Positions 45,090-54,827 are shown, counted from the stretch's first letter. The stretch: DNA of 64,000 nt from Winogradskyella haliclonae (GCF_014635865.1 NZ_BMDQ01000001.1:868001-932000), one strand, 5' to 3'. The notes: generated by a model from the letters alone, not told the origin. Program-made: numbers and translations.

Positions 45090-47333
45090 GTGAGAATTAA
45101 GACTAAACATATTATCGTTTTTGGATTACTTGTCTTAATGTTTTCAGGGCTGCAATTGCAAGCTCAAGATACCGAAAGACCAAAAGTAGGCTTAGTTCTG
45201 AGTGGAGGTGGCGCAAAAGGATTTGCACACATTGGAGCCTTAAAAGTTATAGATAGTCTTGGTATCAAAGTAGATTATATTGCTGGTACTAGTATGGGCG
45301 CAATAATTGGATCTTTATACTCATCAGGATATACAGGGAAGCAGTTAGACTCACTATTCAAAACTATAGATTTTGATATGTTGATTAACGATAAGTTTTC
45401 TAGAAAATCTAAATCCTTAGCCGAAAGAAATAATTCTGAACGTTATGCGGTTAGTCTTCCTTTTCAGAAGTTTAAAATTTCCTTGCCTTCAGGTTTATCT
45501 AGAGGACAAAATGTATATAATTTATTATATAAAATGATGCTGCCTGTAAATGACGTCTCTAATTTTGAAGATTTACCAATTCCTTTTTTTTGTATTGCAA
45601 CTAATATTGAAACTGGAGAACCCGTAGTTTTGGATTCAGGTAATTTGGCTGAGGTTGTTGCTGCCAGTGGTGCTTTTCCTTCCTTGTTTCAGCCCGTTAT
45701 AATTGATGATAACATATACATAGATGGTGGTGTTACTAATAACTATCCTATTAAAGAGTTAAGAGAAAAAGGTATGGATATTATTATTGGTGTGGATGTG
45801 CAAGATGGTTTAAAAGATAGAGAAGCCTTAGATTCTGCTCCAGATATTTTACTTCAAATAAATAATTTTAGAACGATTAATGATATGAAAGTAAAGCGAA
45901 AGCTTACCGACATTTATATAAAACCAGATATCACTAATTTTTCGGTTATTTCATTTAATGAAGGTAGAGATATTGTTAAAAATGGAGAAGTTGCTGCAAA
46001 AGAACAATTAGAAGCTCTTAAGAAATTAAAAGAAGCCCAAAAAGATTTTACAGTAAAAAAACACCTTAGCGTTACAGATAGCATTAAGATTAGGAGTATA
46101 AATGTGACTGGGAATAAACGTTATACACGTTCTTATGTTTTAGGAAAATTAAAACTTAAGGGAGGCGATGATATTAGTTATGAAGAATTAAATAAAGGTG
46201 TAAATAACTTAGTTGCAACTAACAATTTTGATGCATTTAGATACAAATTATTACCTACAGATTTAGAAGGCGTCTATGATTTAGATGCAAAAATTAAAGA
46301 ATCGGAAACAAGTACATTTATTAAATTAGGTGTGCACTATGACGGTCTATATAAAAGCGCAGCTTTGATAAATATATCTCAAAAGCGCTTGTTGTCTAAG
46401 AATGATATAGCTGCTTTAGATATTGTTCTTGGAGATAATATTAGGTATGACTTTGATTATTTTATAGATAAAGGGTTTTATGTCAGTATAGGTCTAAAAT
46501 CTAGGTATAATCAGTTTGATAGACGCGTGAATGCAAATTTACTATTGCAACCAGACGACCCACTTTTAGTTAACCTAAACAAAGTAGATGTTGAGCTACA
46601 AGACCAAACCAATCAGTTGTATTTTCAAACCCTATTAGCAAAAGAGTTTGCTATAAATTCAGGTATTGAACATAAACGACTTAAAATCACAACCGAGAAC
46701 TTAAATAATAACAATACAGGAGAAGATTTTACATTCGAGAATACGGATTATTTTAGCGTATTTGGAAATCTAAAAATTGACAATTACGATAACCGTTATT
46801 TTCCTAATAATGGCTTTTGGTTTGATGGCAATTTACATTGGTATTTGGCAGCTAGTGGTTTCAATAATGATTTCGAACCCTTTTCTATTGCAAAAGCTGA
46901 AATAGGTTATGCCTTTAGCCCATTAGATAAGCTATCTATTAATCTTAAAACTTCTGGAGGGTTTCAGTTAGGAGACCGTTCAACAAACTTCTTAAACTTT
47001 GCTTTTGGTGGTTATGGCGAAAACTTTATTAATAATATAGATTCTTTTTATGGGTATGACTATTTATCAATAGTAGGAAATAGCTTTGTAAAAGCTGATA
47101 TTAATCTAGATTACGAATTGTTTAAAAAACATTATATCATTTTATCAGGTAATTTTGCCAACATAGAAGATAACATTTTTGATGATGACGAATGGATATC
47201 TGTACCAGATTATACAGGTTATGCTTTAGGTTATTCTATTGAAACATTTTTAGGGCCTATTGAGGCAAAGTACACGATTTCACCAGAATTAAAAGAGAGC
47301 TACTGGTTTTTTAATGTTGGTTTTTGGTTTTAG
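45090..47333 (+). CDS. Patatin-like phospholipase with POTRA and outer-membrane barrel (type Vd-like)
   Basis: The 747-residue protein uses GTG at 45090 as start, because this gives a clean signal peptide (MRIKTKHIIVFGLLVLMFSG, then LQLQAQ); an ATG at 45042 lies inside uvrC. The patatin domain (about 33-330) has the oxyanion hole LSGGGAKGFAHIGAL, nucleophile S68 in AGTSMG and the Asp of YIDGGVTNNYP. A POTRA-like domain (about 340-415; SINVTGNKRYTRSYVLGKLK) and a surface-antigen barrel ending WFFNVGFWF follow. Such proteins are outer-membrane phospholipases whose patatin domain may be displayed or released. It is cotranscribed with uvrC. Confidence 0.92.
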   Translation: MRIKTKHIIVFGLLVLMFSGLQLQAQDTERPKVGLVLSGGGAKGFAHIGALKVIDSLGIKVDYIAGTSMGAIIGSLYSSGYTGKQLDSLFKTIDFDMLINDKFSRKSKSLAERNNSERYAVSLPFQKFKISLPSGLSRGQNVYNLLYKMMLPVNDVSNFEDLPIPFFCIATNIETGEPVVLDSGNLAEVVAASGAFPSLFQPVIIDDNIYIDGGVTNNYPIKELREKGMDIIIGVDVQDGLKDREALDSAPDILLQINNFRTINDMKVKRKLTDIYIKPDITNFSVISFNEGRDIVKNGEVAAKEQLEALKKLKEAQKDFTVKKHLSVTDSIKIRSINVTGNKRYTRSYVLGKLKLKGGDDISYEELNKGVNNLVATNNFDAFRYKLLPTDLEGVYDLDAKIKESETSTFIKLGVHYDGLYKSAALINISQKRLLSKNDIAALDIVLGDNIRYDFDYFIDKGFYVSIGLKSRYNQFDRRVNANLLLQPDDPLLVNLNKVDVELQDQTNQLYFQTLLAKEFAINSGIEHKRLKITTENLNNNNTGEDFTFENTDYFSVFGNLKIDNYDNRYFPNNGFWFDGNLHWYLAASGFNNDFEPFSIAKAEIGYAFSPLDKLSINLKTSGGFQLGDRSTNFLNFAFGGYGENFINNIDSFYGYDYLSIVGNSFVKADINLDYELFKKHYIILSGNFANIEDNIFDDDEWISVPDYTGYALGYSIETFLGPIEAKYTISPELKESYWFFNVGFWF

Positions 47334-47372
47334 GGTTTCACATATTTTCCGATATTTGTACTATTATGACCC

Positions 47373-47430
47373 TATTCTGGAAAGACTTAAAACTTCATCT
47401 TCATTTCCTTATTAAAAGGAACCCAGAATA
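47373..47430 (+). promoter_or_regulatory. Structured inverted-repeat element upstream of hmgA
   Basis: An outer 8-bp stem TATTCTGG (47373-47380) / CCAGAATA (47423-47430) encloses an inner 6-bp stem TTCCTT / AAGGAA (47405-47421) with loop ATTAA. It lies 86 bases before hmgA, in the 183-base gap after the patatin gene. It could be a regulator site, an RNA leader element or a terminator without a T-run. No exact -7 box is seen in this gap. Confidence 0.35.
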
Positions 47431-47516
47431 AGCATGCATTTTTTGTAACTTTAGAGACAGGTATTGTAAGTGTTACTTTATATGCCTAAACAATATAACA
47501 TCTAAACAATTCAAAA

Positions 47517-48674
47517 ATGCCATTTTATCATAAACTCGGAGAAATCCCTCCTAAACGACATACCCAATTTAAAAAACCAGATGGTAGTTTTTACTACGAG
47601 CAACTATTTGGAACTATAGGTTTTGATGGTATGTCAACAAATAGCTACCATGAACAGCGTCCAACTCAAGTCAAAGAAATTAAAGGAAACTATAGTGTAG
47701 CGCCAAAAATTGCTAAGGCAAATAATATGCAGTCTTATCGCTTGCATGGTTTTAAAGTGAAACCAGAAAACGATTATCTACAAAGCCGAAAAATAGTATT
47801 ATCTAATAGTGATTGTAATATTATTTTATCAGCACCAAAATCTTCAACTAAAGATTATTTTTATAAGAACACTGATGCAGATGAGTTAATTTTTATTCAT
47901 AAAGGAACAGGTAAATTAAGAACACATCTGGGGAATTTAGATTTCAAGTATGGAGATTATCTGTTAGTACCTCGAGGCATCATATACAAACTAGATTTTG
48001 ACACTGAAGACAACCGTCTATTTATTGTAGAATCTTATCGTCCTATTTATACCCCTAAACGTTATCGTAATTGGTTTGGTCAACTATTAGAGCATTCGCC
48101 ATTTTGTGAGCGCGATTTAAGACAACCTCAAGAATTAGAAACCTATAATGAGTCGGGAGATTTTTTAATTAAAGTAAAAAAGCAAGACGAAATTTTTGAT
48201 ATGATCTATGCTTCACATCCTTTTGATGTAGTAGGTTATGATGGTTATAATTATCCATATGCGTTTTCGATTCATGATTTTGAGCCTATAACAGGTCGTG
48301 TGCATCAACCACCTCCGGTACATCAAACTTTTGAAACTGATGCATTTGTCGTTTGCAGCTTTGTGCCAAGATTGTATGATTATCACCCTTTAGCAGTGCC
48401 TGCACCATACAATCATAGCAATATAGATAGTGATGAGGTATTGTATTATGTTGATGGAGATTTTATGAGCCGCAATGATATTGACAAAGGTCATATTTCT
48501 CTGCATCCAGCGGGCATACCTCATGGGCCACATCCAGGAGCTATGGAGCGTAGTATAGGTAAAGTAAAAACAGATGAACTGGCCGTGATGGTAGACACAT
48601 TTAAACCTTTAAAAGTTACAGAAGAAGCTTTAAAAATAGCCGATGAAGATTACTATAAATCTTGGTTAGAATAA
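47517..48674 (+). CDS. hmgA: Homogentisate 1,2-dioxygenase
   Basis: HmgA opens the ring of homogentisate in tyrosine/phenylalanine catabolism. The 385-residue cupin-fold protein has the family start MPFYHKLGEIPPKRHTQFKK and YYEQLFGTIGFDGMSTNSYH. The iron-site region includes RVHQPPPVHQTFETDAFVVC and ISLHPAGIPHGPHPGAMERS. It is first of the pair hmgA-hppD (45-base spacer). The next step, maleylacetoacetate isomerase and fumarylacetoacetase, is not in the window. Confidence 0.95.
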   Translation: MPFYHKLGEIPPKRHTQFKKPDGSFYYEQLFGTIGFDGMSTNSYHEQRPTQVKEIKGNYSVAPKIAKANNMQSYRLHGFKVKPENDYLQSRKIVLSNSDCNIILSAPKSSTKDYFYKNTDADELIFIHKGTGKLRTHLGNLDFKYGDYLLVPRGIIYKLDFDTEDNRLFIVESYRPIYTPKRYRNWFGQLLEHSPFCERDLRQPQELETYNESGDFLIKVKKQDEIFDMIYASHPFDVVGYDGYNYPYAFSIHDFEPITGRVHQPPPVHQTFETDAFVVCSFVPRLYDYHPLAVPAPYNHSNIDSDEVLYYVDGDFMSRNDIDKGHISLHPAGIPHGPHPGAMERSIGKVKTDELAVMVDTFKPLKVTEEALKIADEDYYKSWLE

Positions 48675-48719
48675 AAACAACAGTCAAAAAAATTGATTAA
48701 ATATTTTAAAAATTAAATC

Positions 48720-49880
48720 ATGGCAAAAGAAGTAAAATCAGTCGATTATGGACTAGAGAAAATATTTGAAGGTGCACAAGATTTTTTACCACTTTTAGGA
48801 ACAGATTATGTAGAGTTCTATGTAGGTAATGCAAAACAATCCGCACATTTTTATAAAACAGCATTTGGTTTTCAATCCTATGCATACAAAGGTTTAGAAA
48901 CAGGGTCAAAAGATGAGGTGAGTTATGTGTTAAAACAAGATAAAATAAGAATTGTCTTAACGACGCCTCTTAATAGTAAATCCCCAGTAAATGACCATAT
49001 CGTAAAGCATGGTGATGGCGTGAAAGTTGTAGCATTATGGGTGGATGATGCTAAAAAGTCTTACGAAGAAACCACTAAGCGTGGTGCAAAATCGTTTATG
49101 GAACCAAGAGTTGAGTCAGATGATTTTGGAGAGGTAGTGAGAGCTGGTATATATACTTATGGAGAAACTGTACATATGTTTGTAGAGCGTAAAAATTATA
49201 AAGGTGCGTTTTTACCAGGTTTTGCGGAGTGGAAAAGTGATTATAATCCAGAACCTGTTGGCTTAAAATACATAGATCACATGGTTGGTAATGTAGGTTG
49301 GGGGCAAATGAACAAATGGGTAAAATGGTACGAAGATGTTATGGGTTTTGTTAACTTTTTATCTTTTGACGACAAGCAAATTCATACAGAATATTCAGCC
49401 TTAATGAGCAAGGTAATGAGTAATGGCAATGGGCGAATTAAGTTTCCAATAAATGAACCAGCCAAAGCAGCAAAAAAATCACAAATAGAAGAATATTTAG
49501 ATTTTTATGAAGATTCAGGTGTACAGCATATTGCTGTAGCAACAGATGATATCATAAAAACGGTTGCTCAATTAAGAGCACGAGGTGTTGAATTTTTACC
49601 ACCACCACCGCAATCCTATTACGATATGATTCCGGAACGATTAGGTGTGCATATGGATATGATGAAAGAAGATATTGCTGAGCTACAGCGATTATCTATT
49701 TTGGTAGATGCAGATGAAGAAGGTTATTTACTGCAAATTTTTACAAAACCAGTTGAGGACAGACCAACCTTATTTTTTGAAATTATTCAACGCATGGGAG
49801 CACAAGGCTTTGGAGCAGGAAACTTTAAGGCTTTGTTTGAGTCTATTGAACGCGAACAAGCCAAACGCGGAACATTATAA
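48720..49880 (+). CDS. hppD: 4-hydroxyphenylpyruvate dioxygenase
   Basis: HppD converts 4-hydroxyphenylpyruvate to homogentisate, the substrate of HmgA. The 386-residue protein has two vicinal-oxygen-chelate domains. The iron ligands are the His in KYIDHMVGNV, the His in GVQHIAVATDDI and the Glu in RPTLFFEIIQRMGAQGFGAG, and the C-terminal GNFKALFESIEREQAKRGTL closes the active site. A strong terminator follows at 49903. Confidence 0.97.
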   Translation: MAKEVKSVDYGLEKIFEGAQDFLPLLGTDYVEFYVGNAKQSAHFYKTAFGFQSYAYKGLETGSKDEVSYVLKQDKIRIVLTTPLNSKSPVNDHIVKHGDGVKVVALWVDDAKKSYEETTKRGAKSFMEPRVESDDFGEVVRAGIYTYGETVHMFVERKNYKGAFLPGFAEWKSDYNPEPVGLKYIDHMVGNVGWGQMNKWVKWYEDVMGFVNFLSFDDKQIHTEYSALMSKVMSNGNGRIKFPINEPAKAAKKSQIEEYLDFYEDSGVQHIAVATDDIIKTVAQLRARGVEFLPPPPQSYYDMIPERLGVHMDMMKEDIAELQRLSILVDADEEGYLLQIFTKPVEDRPTLFFEIIQRMGAQGFGAGNFKALFESIEREQAKRGTL

Positions 49881-49902
49881 TATACAATGTTGTATTTACG
49901 TT

Positions 49903-49933
49903 AAAACACCGTCAACTATTGACGGTGTTTTTT
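49903..49933 (+). terminator. Rho-independent terminator of hmgA-hppD
   Basis: A 13-bp stem AAAACACCGTCAA / TTGACGGTGTTTT with loop CTA runs into a T-run, 22 bases after the hppD stop. Confidence 0.92.
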
Positions 49934-50002
49934 ACTTTTAATACTTTTGGAATAGTAATTGTAATTGTTATACTATTACTAATAAAATGTAGATATAAAA
50001 GT

Positions 50003-50010
50003 TACATTTG
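50003..50010 (+). promoter_or_regulatory. -7 promoter box of the DUF3108-kynA unit
   Basis: TACATTTG matches TAnnTTTG, 14 bases before the ATG at 50025. Together with the terminator at 49903 it separates this unit from hmgA-hppD. Confidence 0.5.
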
Positions 50011-50024
50011 CATTATAGATTTTT

Positions 50025-50816
50025 ATGAAAAAGTGTTTACTGTTTTTTATTACCATAGTTAGCTTACAACTTGTAGTAGCTCAGCAAGAATCAGCCTTTA
50101 AAAGCGGAGAGTGGTTCAAGTTTCGTATGAGTTATAGTGGATGGCTTAAAGCTGGTGAAGCTACATTAAATATTAAAGAAAAAAGTCTAGACGGAAAGCC
50201 GGTTTATCATGTTGTAGGCAAAGGAAAAACAACAGGTGCTATAAATTGGTTTTTTAAAGTAAGAGATCGTTACGAAAGTTATTTCGATACAAAAACGGGA
50301 TTGCCATATAAGTTTATCAGAAAAATTGACGAAGGCGGCCACAAAAAAGATGTTGAGATTGCTTTTGATCATAAAAACAAAAAGGCCAAAGTCAATAACA
50401 AAAAATATAAAACAGTAAAATCTGTCGATATTGATACAAATGTTCAAGATTTAGTTTCTGCATTTTATTACCTCAGGAATAACTATAATACGGAGAGTAT
50501 TAAAAAAGGAGATGTTGTAAAGCTGAGTATGTTTTTTGATGAAGAGAACTATCCATTTAAACTTAAATTCTTGGGTCGTGAAACAATAAAAGTCAAATTA
50601 AATGGTAGTAGAGTGAAAGTTAAAACACTTAAATTTAGACCATATGTAATGGCTGGACGTGTATTTAAAGAAGAAGAAAGCTTGACCTTATGGGTAAGTG
50701 CAGATAAAAATAAAATACCTTTAAAGATAAAAGCAGATTTAGCTGTAGGCTCTTTACGTGCAGACTTAGAAAAGTATAAAGGACTTAAACATTCTTTTGA
50801 AGTCCAATTTGATTAA
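50025..50816 (+). CDS. DUF3108 family exported protein
   Basis: The 263-residue protein has a signal peptide (MKKCLLFFITIVSLQLVVAQ) and the DUF3108 all-beta pattern: SGEWFKFRMSYSGWLKAGEA, VYHVVGKGKTTGAINWFFKV, RDRYESYFDTKTGLPYKFIR and DLVSAFYYLRNNY. It is basic and Lys-rich. It belongs to a family of exported beta-barrel-like lipid- or polysaccharide-associated proteins without known function. It is 5 bases before kynA and likely cotranscribed, with a promoter at 50003. Confidence 0.87.
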   Translation: MKKCLLFFITIVSLQLVVAQQESAFKSGEWFKFRMSYSGWLKAGEATLNIKEKSLDGKPVYHVVGKGKTTGAINWFFKVRDRYESYFDTKTGLPYKFIRKIDEGGHKKDVEIAFDHKNKKAKVNNKKYKTVKSVDIDTNVQDLVSAFYYLRNNYNTESIKKGDVVKLSMFFDEENYPFKLKFLGRETIKVKLNGSRVKVKTLKFRPYVMAGRVFKEEESLTLWVSADKNKIPLKIKADLAVGSLRADLEKYKGLKHSFEVQFD

Positions 50817-50821
50817 AACAT

Positions 50822-51754
50822 ATGTCAAACCAACCAGACTATTCACATATTATAAAAGCACTTCAAGAAAAGTATAATGGTATAGACCAAGATACAGACG
50901 ACCATCTTCTAGGTCTTTTATATAGTAAGCCTATAACGTATTGGGATTATATTCAAACAGATGCGTTGTTAGGATTACAAACTCAGCGAACGACCTTGCC
51001 TGATGAGATGGTTTTTATTGCCTATCATCAAATCAATGAACTTATTTTTAAGATGATTCTTTGGGAAATATCTCAAGTTGCTGGAAAAGAAAATCTAAAA
51101 GCAGATTTTTTTGAAAGTAAAATCATGCGAGTTTCTAGATATTTTGATATGCTTACCACATCTTTTAATATTATGAGAGAAGGTATGGAAGTAGAGCAGT
51201 ACATGAAATTTAGATATACATTAACACCAGCAAGTGGTTTCCAAAGTGCTCAGTATCGTTTTATAGAATTTGCTTCTACAGAATTAATTAATCTTATAGA
51301 CTATAGATTCAGAAAAAATATTGATAGAAATACGCCATATACACATGCTTTTGAACACTTGTATTGGCAAGCAGCAGGGAAAGATCATAAGACAGGAAAA
51401 AAATCTACATTATTAGTAAATTTTGAAAAACGTTATAAGGACGAATTTTTAAGGTTTATGGAAACCTACAATACTAAAAACTTGTGGACACGCTTTAAAG
51501 AGCTACCAAAAGAAGACCAAGAAGACCAAGATTTAGTGAAAGCTATGCGACATTACGATTATACAGTAAATGTAACATGGGTAATGGCACATTATAATGC
51601 AGCAAAACATTATATAGAAAGTGGTATTGGTGATGGTGAAGCTACTGGCGGTAGTGATTGGAAGAAATACATGCATCCAAAATACCAACGCCGTATTTTC
51701 TTTCCAGATTTGTGGAGTGAAGAAGAATTAAAAAATTGGGGAACAAATATATAA
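50822..51754 (+). CDS. kynA: Tryptophan 2,3-dioxygenase
   Basis: KynA is the haem enzyme that opens tryptophan to N-formylkynurenine, first step of the kynurenine pathway. The 310-residue protein has the family pattern LQTQRTTLPDEMVFIAYHQI, then NELIFKMILWEI, the substrate Arg region RVSRYFDMLTTSF, FRYTLTPASGFQSAQYRFIE and the distal WVMAHYNAAKHYIESG with GATGG-like GEATGGSDW. It is shorter than animal TDO (about 400) but longer than some bacterial forms. The next gene starts 14 bases after its stop. Confidence 0.95.
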   Translation: MSNQPDYSHIIKALQEKYNGIDQDTDDHLLGLLYSKPITYWDYIQTDALLGLQTQRTTLPDEMVFIAYHQINELIFKMILWEISQVAGKENLKADFFESKIMRVSRYFDMLTTSFNIMREGMEVEQYMKFRYTLTPASGFQSAQYRFIEFASTELINLIDYRFRKNIDRNTPYTHAFEHLYWQAAGKDHKTGKKSTLLVNFEKRYKDEFLRFMETYNTKNLWTRFKELPKEDQEDQDLVKAMRHYDYTVNVTWVMAHYNAAKHYIESGIGDGEATGGSDWKKYMHPKYQRRIFFPDLWSEEELKNWGTNI

Positions 51755-51768
51755 ACCAAGAACGATTA

Positions 51769-53058
51769 ATGCATTTTAAAAGATTAGTTTGGATAGCAGT
51801 AATATCTGCAATTTTTTGGACATGTAAAGAGGATAAGCCAGAAGAAATAACCGAAGAGTTAGTAGTTGTAAAGGTTAAAGAAAATCTTGAATTTGGCTTC
51901 AATCTGGATGACTTTATTGTTAAAAGAGACACCATTAAAAGCGGTGACAGTTTTGGAGAAATCTTAGAGCGAAACAATATAGGTTATCCAAAAATCTTTC
52001 AAATTGCTGAAAAAGCTAAAGATTCATTTGACATTAGAAAGCTACAAGTGGGTAAACCATATACTTTGCTTTGTGCAAAAGACAGTTTAGAGACCCCAAA
52101 AAGTTTTATTTATCAACCAAATAAAATTGAATATGTGGTTATAGATTTCCAAGATTCTATTCAGACTTATATGGGTAGAAAACCAATAAAATATGTTGAG
52201 CGGGAAGCATCAGGTGTTATACCTCAAGGTAGTGGAATTTCGATGGTTTTAGACAAAAAAGGGTTGAGTCAATTGTTAGCTAATAAAATGGCTAATGACA
52301 TTTATGCATGGACCATTGATTTTAATAGACTTCAACCAGGCGATCGATTCAAAGTTATTTACACAGATAAATATATAGATGACACTATTTATGCTGGCGT
52401 GGATCATGTTAAGGCGGCTTATTTTGAGCATAATAAAAAACCAATTTATGCTTTTGAGTTTGAGACCGATAGTGTAAAAGGAATAGTTGACTACTTTACT
52501 GAAGACGCAAAAAATCTTAGACGCGCTTTTTTAAAGTCTCCATTACGATTTGGTAGAGTATCGTCAAGATATAATCTAAAGCGTCGTATAAGATACTATG
52601 GCTATAAGATACGACCTCACAAAGGTACTGATTTTGCAGCACCAGTCGGAACGCCAATTTTAGCTACAGCCAATGGAACAGTAACAGAGTCTACAAGACG
52701 AGGCGGTAATGGTAAATATGTGAAAATTAGGCATAATGCAACTTATGAGACCCAGTATTTACATATGAAAGCGCAAAAAGTAAAGAAGGGTGAATTTGTA
52801 AAACAAGGAGATGTTATCGGTTGGATAGGAATGACTGGTAATACAGGAGGGCCACATGTTTGTTATCGTTTTTGGAAAAACGGAAGACAAGTCGATCCAT
52901 TTAAACAAAAATTACCAGAAGCAAAACCCATTTCGGATAGTTTAAAAGCAAGATTTTTAGAATACATCGTTCCAATAAAGCAACAATTAGATAACATTAT
53001 TTTGGTTGAAGATTCACTTCCTCCAGAAACTGAAGAGACACTTTCAGAGATACAATAA
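51769..53058 (+). CDS. M23-family murein endopeptidase-like lipoprotein with HxC zinc site
   Basis: The 429-residue protein starts at ATG 51769 (MHFKRLVWIAVISA); an in-frame ATG at 51736 lies inside kynA. The signal peptide ends IFWTCKED, a probable lipobox. A LysM-like/OapA region (about 35-150) precedes the peptidase domain with H-x3-D in RPHKGTDFAAPVGTPILATA and YLHMKAQKVKKGE. The final motif reads GGPHVCYRFWKNG, so the second His of the usual HxH is Cys. It could still bind zinc, because Cys can be a ligand. It should act on peptidoglycan in the periplasm. pgi follows after 2 bases. Confidence 0.88.
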   Translation: MHFKRLVWIAVISAIFWTCKEDKPEEITEELVVVKVKENLEFGFNLDDFIVKRDTIKSGDSFGEILERNNIGYPKIFQIAEKAKDSFDIRKLQVGKPYTLLCAKDSLETPKSFIYQPNKIEYVVIDFQDSIQTYMGRKPIKYVEREASGVIPQGSGISMVLDKKGLSQLLANKMANDIYAWTIDFNRLQPGDRFKVIYTDKYIDDTIYAGVDHVKAAYFEHNKKPIYAFEFETDSVKGIVDYFTEDAKNLRRAFLKSPLRFGRVSSRYNLKRRIRYYGYKIRPHKGTDFAAPVGTPILATANGTVTESTRRGGNGKYVKIRHNATYETQYLHMKAQKVKKGEFVKQGDVIGWIGMTGNTGGPHVCYRFWKNGRQVDPFKQKLPEAKPISDSLKARFLEYIVPIKQQLDNIILVEDSLPPETEETLSEIQ

Positions 53059-53060
53059 TT

Positions 53061-54695
53061 ATGGCATTACAATCAACCAATCCAACTACGACCAAAGCTT
53101 GGTCAGATTTACAATCGCATTTTTCTGAATTAAAAGATGTTCATCTTAAAGAATTATTTAAGAATAATTCAAAACGAGCAGAAGAATTGACTGTGATTTG
53201 GGATGATTTTTATGTTGATTTTTCTAAGAATAGAATTACTAAAAAAACCATTTCGTTACTAACGGATTTGGCAAAAGAGTTGCATCTTAAAGATGCTATT
53301 TCAAAATATTTCGATGGCGACATCATTAATAAAACTGAAGGTAGAGCTGTTCTTCATACCGCACTTAGAGCTCCTGAAAGTGCTGAAGTATTTGTTGGTG
53401 GAGAAAATGTTATTCCTGGAGTTTTTGCTGTAAAAGAAAAAATTAAAGATTTCACAAATAGTATAACTAGTGGTATCCATAGAGGTTTTACTGGGAAACA
53501 AATTACAGATGTAGTAAATATTGGTATTGGCGGGTCTGACTTAGGGCCAGCAATGGTGGTAGACTCGCTTAAGTTTTATAAAAACCATCTTAGTACTTAT
53601 TTTGTAAGTAATGTTGATGGTGATCACTATCAAGAAATAGTGAAAAATCTAAATCCAGAAACGACACTTTTTGTAATTGTGTCTAAAACATTTACAACAC
53701 AAGAAACATTGTCTAATGCTAACTCAATTAGAGATTGGTTTTTACAAACATTACCAAAAGAGGCAATAGCTAATCATTTTGTAGCGGTATCTACAAATAT
53801 TGAAAGTGTAAAGGCTTTTGGTATAGATGAAGCAAATATTTTCCCAATGAAAGATTGGGTTGGTGGACGTTTTTCATTATGGAGCGCTGTTGGCTTGTCA
53901 ATAAGCCTTGCTTTAGGATATGATAATTTTGAAAATCTTCTAAGTGGAGCTCATAAAATGGATGAGCATTTCAGAACATCAGATTTTAAAGAAAACATTC
54001 CAGTCATTGGGGCATTATTAACAGTTTGGTATAATAATTTTTTTGAAGCTGAGAGCGAAGCAATTATTCCATATACACAATACCTTAATCAGTTTGCAAC
54101 ATATTTGCAGCAAGGTATTATGGAAAGTAATGGAAAGAGGGTGGATAGAGATGGTAAGCCAGTTAATTATCAGACAGGAACACTAATTTGGGGAGAGCCA
54201 GGAACTAACTCCCAACATGCTTTTTTTCAGTTAATTCATCAAGGCACAAAATTAATTCCAACAGATTTTATTGGTTATGTAAAATCGCTTCACGGCAATA
54301 AAGACCATCACAATAAACTCATGTCTAATTATTTTGCACAGACCGAAGCTTTAATGAATGGTAAAACAGAAGATGAAGTTTTAGAGGAATTAGGGAACGC
54401 TTCTGAAGAACAGAAACAAATGCTTTTGCCTTTCAAAATTTTCGAAGGCAATAAGCCAACGACATCAATTTTAATTCAAAAACTAACCCCAGAAAGTTTA
54501 GGAAAACTTATAGCGATGTATGAGCATAAAATCTTTGTGCAAGGTATTATTTGGAATATCTTTAGCTATGACCAATTTGGTGTTGAGTTAGGTAAAAAGT
54601 TGGCAAAAACTATTTTGGAAGACTTAAATTCTTCAGTTATTCACAATCCTCATGACACCTCTACTCAGAGTCTTATTGAGTTTTTTAAGAAATGA
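53061..54695 (+). CDS. pgi: Glucose-6-phosphate isomerase
   Basis: Pgi interconverts glucose-6-phosphate and fructose-6-phosphate. The 544-residue protein has the long (E. coli type) form: VVNIGIGGSDLGPAMVVDSL, FVSNVDGDHYQEI, VSKTFTTQETLSNANSI, KDWVGGRFSLWSAVGLSISL, the catalytic Glu in YLQQGIMESNGKRVDRDGKP and GTNSQHAFFQLIHQGTKLIP. It is the last gene of the unit DUF3108-kynA-M23-pgi. Confidence 0.98.
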   Translation: MALQSTNPTTTKAWSDLQSHFSELKDVHLKELFKNNSKRAEELTVIWDDFYVDFSKNRITKKTISLLTDLAKELHLKDAISKYFDGDIINKTEGRAVLHTALRAPESAEVFVGGENVIPGVFAVKEKIKDFTNSITSGIHRGFTGKQITDVVNIGIGGSDLGPAMVVDSLKFYKNHLSTYFVSNVDGDHYQEIVKNLNPETTLFVIVSKTFTTQETLSNANSIRDWFLQTLPKEAIANHFVAVSTNIESVKAFGIDEANIFPMKDWVGGRFSLWSAVGLSISLALGYDNFENLLSGAHKMDEHFRTSDFKENIPVIGALLTVWYNNFFEAESEAIIPYTQYLNQFATYLQQGIMESNGKRVDRDGKPVNYQTGTLIWGEPGTNSQHAFFQLIHQGTKLIPTDFIGYVKSLHGNKDHHNKLMSNYFAQTEALMNGKTEDEVLEELGNASEEQKQMLLPFKIFEGNKPTTSILIQKLTPESLGKLIAMYEHKIFVQGIIWNIFSYDQFGVELGKKLAKTILEDLNSSVIHNPHDTSTQSLIEFFKK

Positions 54696-54819
54696 TTAAC
54701 GTTTTGTTGAAAAATATTCAAGATTCTTAAATTTTTAAGTGTTTTGCACCCTTCCTTTTAATTAATTTTAACTGTTAAAATTCTTAACATTTAGTTAATG
54801 TTTTAACTCTCATTAGTCG

Positions 54820-54827
54820 TATTTTTG
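54820..54827 (+). promoter_or_regulatory. -7 promoter box of the second TonB-receptor unit
   Basis: TATTTTTG matches TAnnTTTG, 31 bases before the ATG at 54859, in the 163-base gap after pgi. The gap otherwise contains only AT-rich sequence with no gene. Confidence 0.5.
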
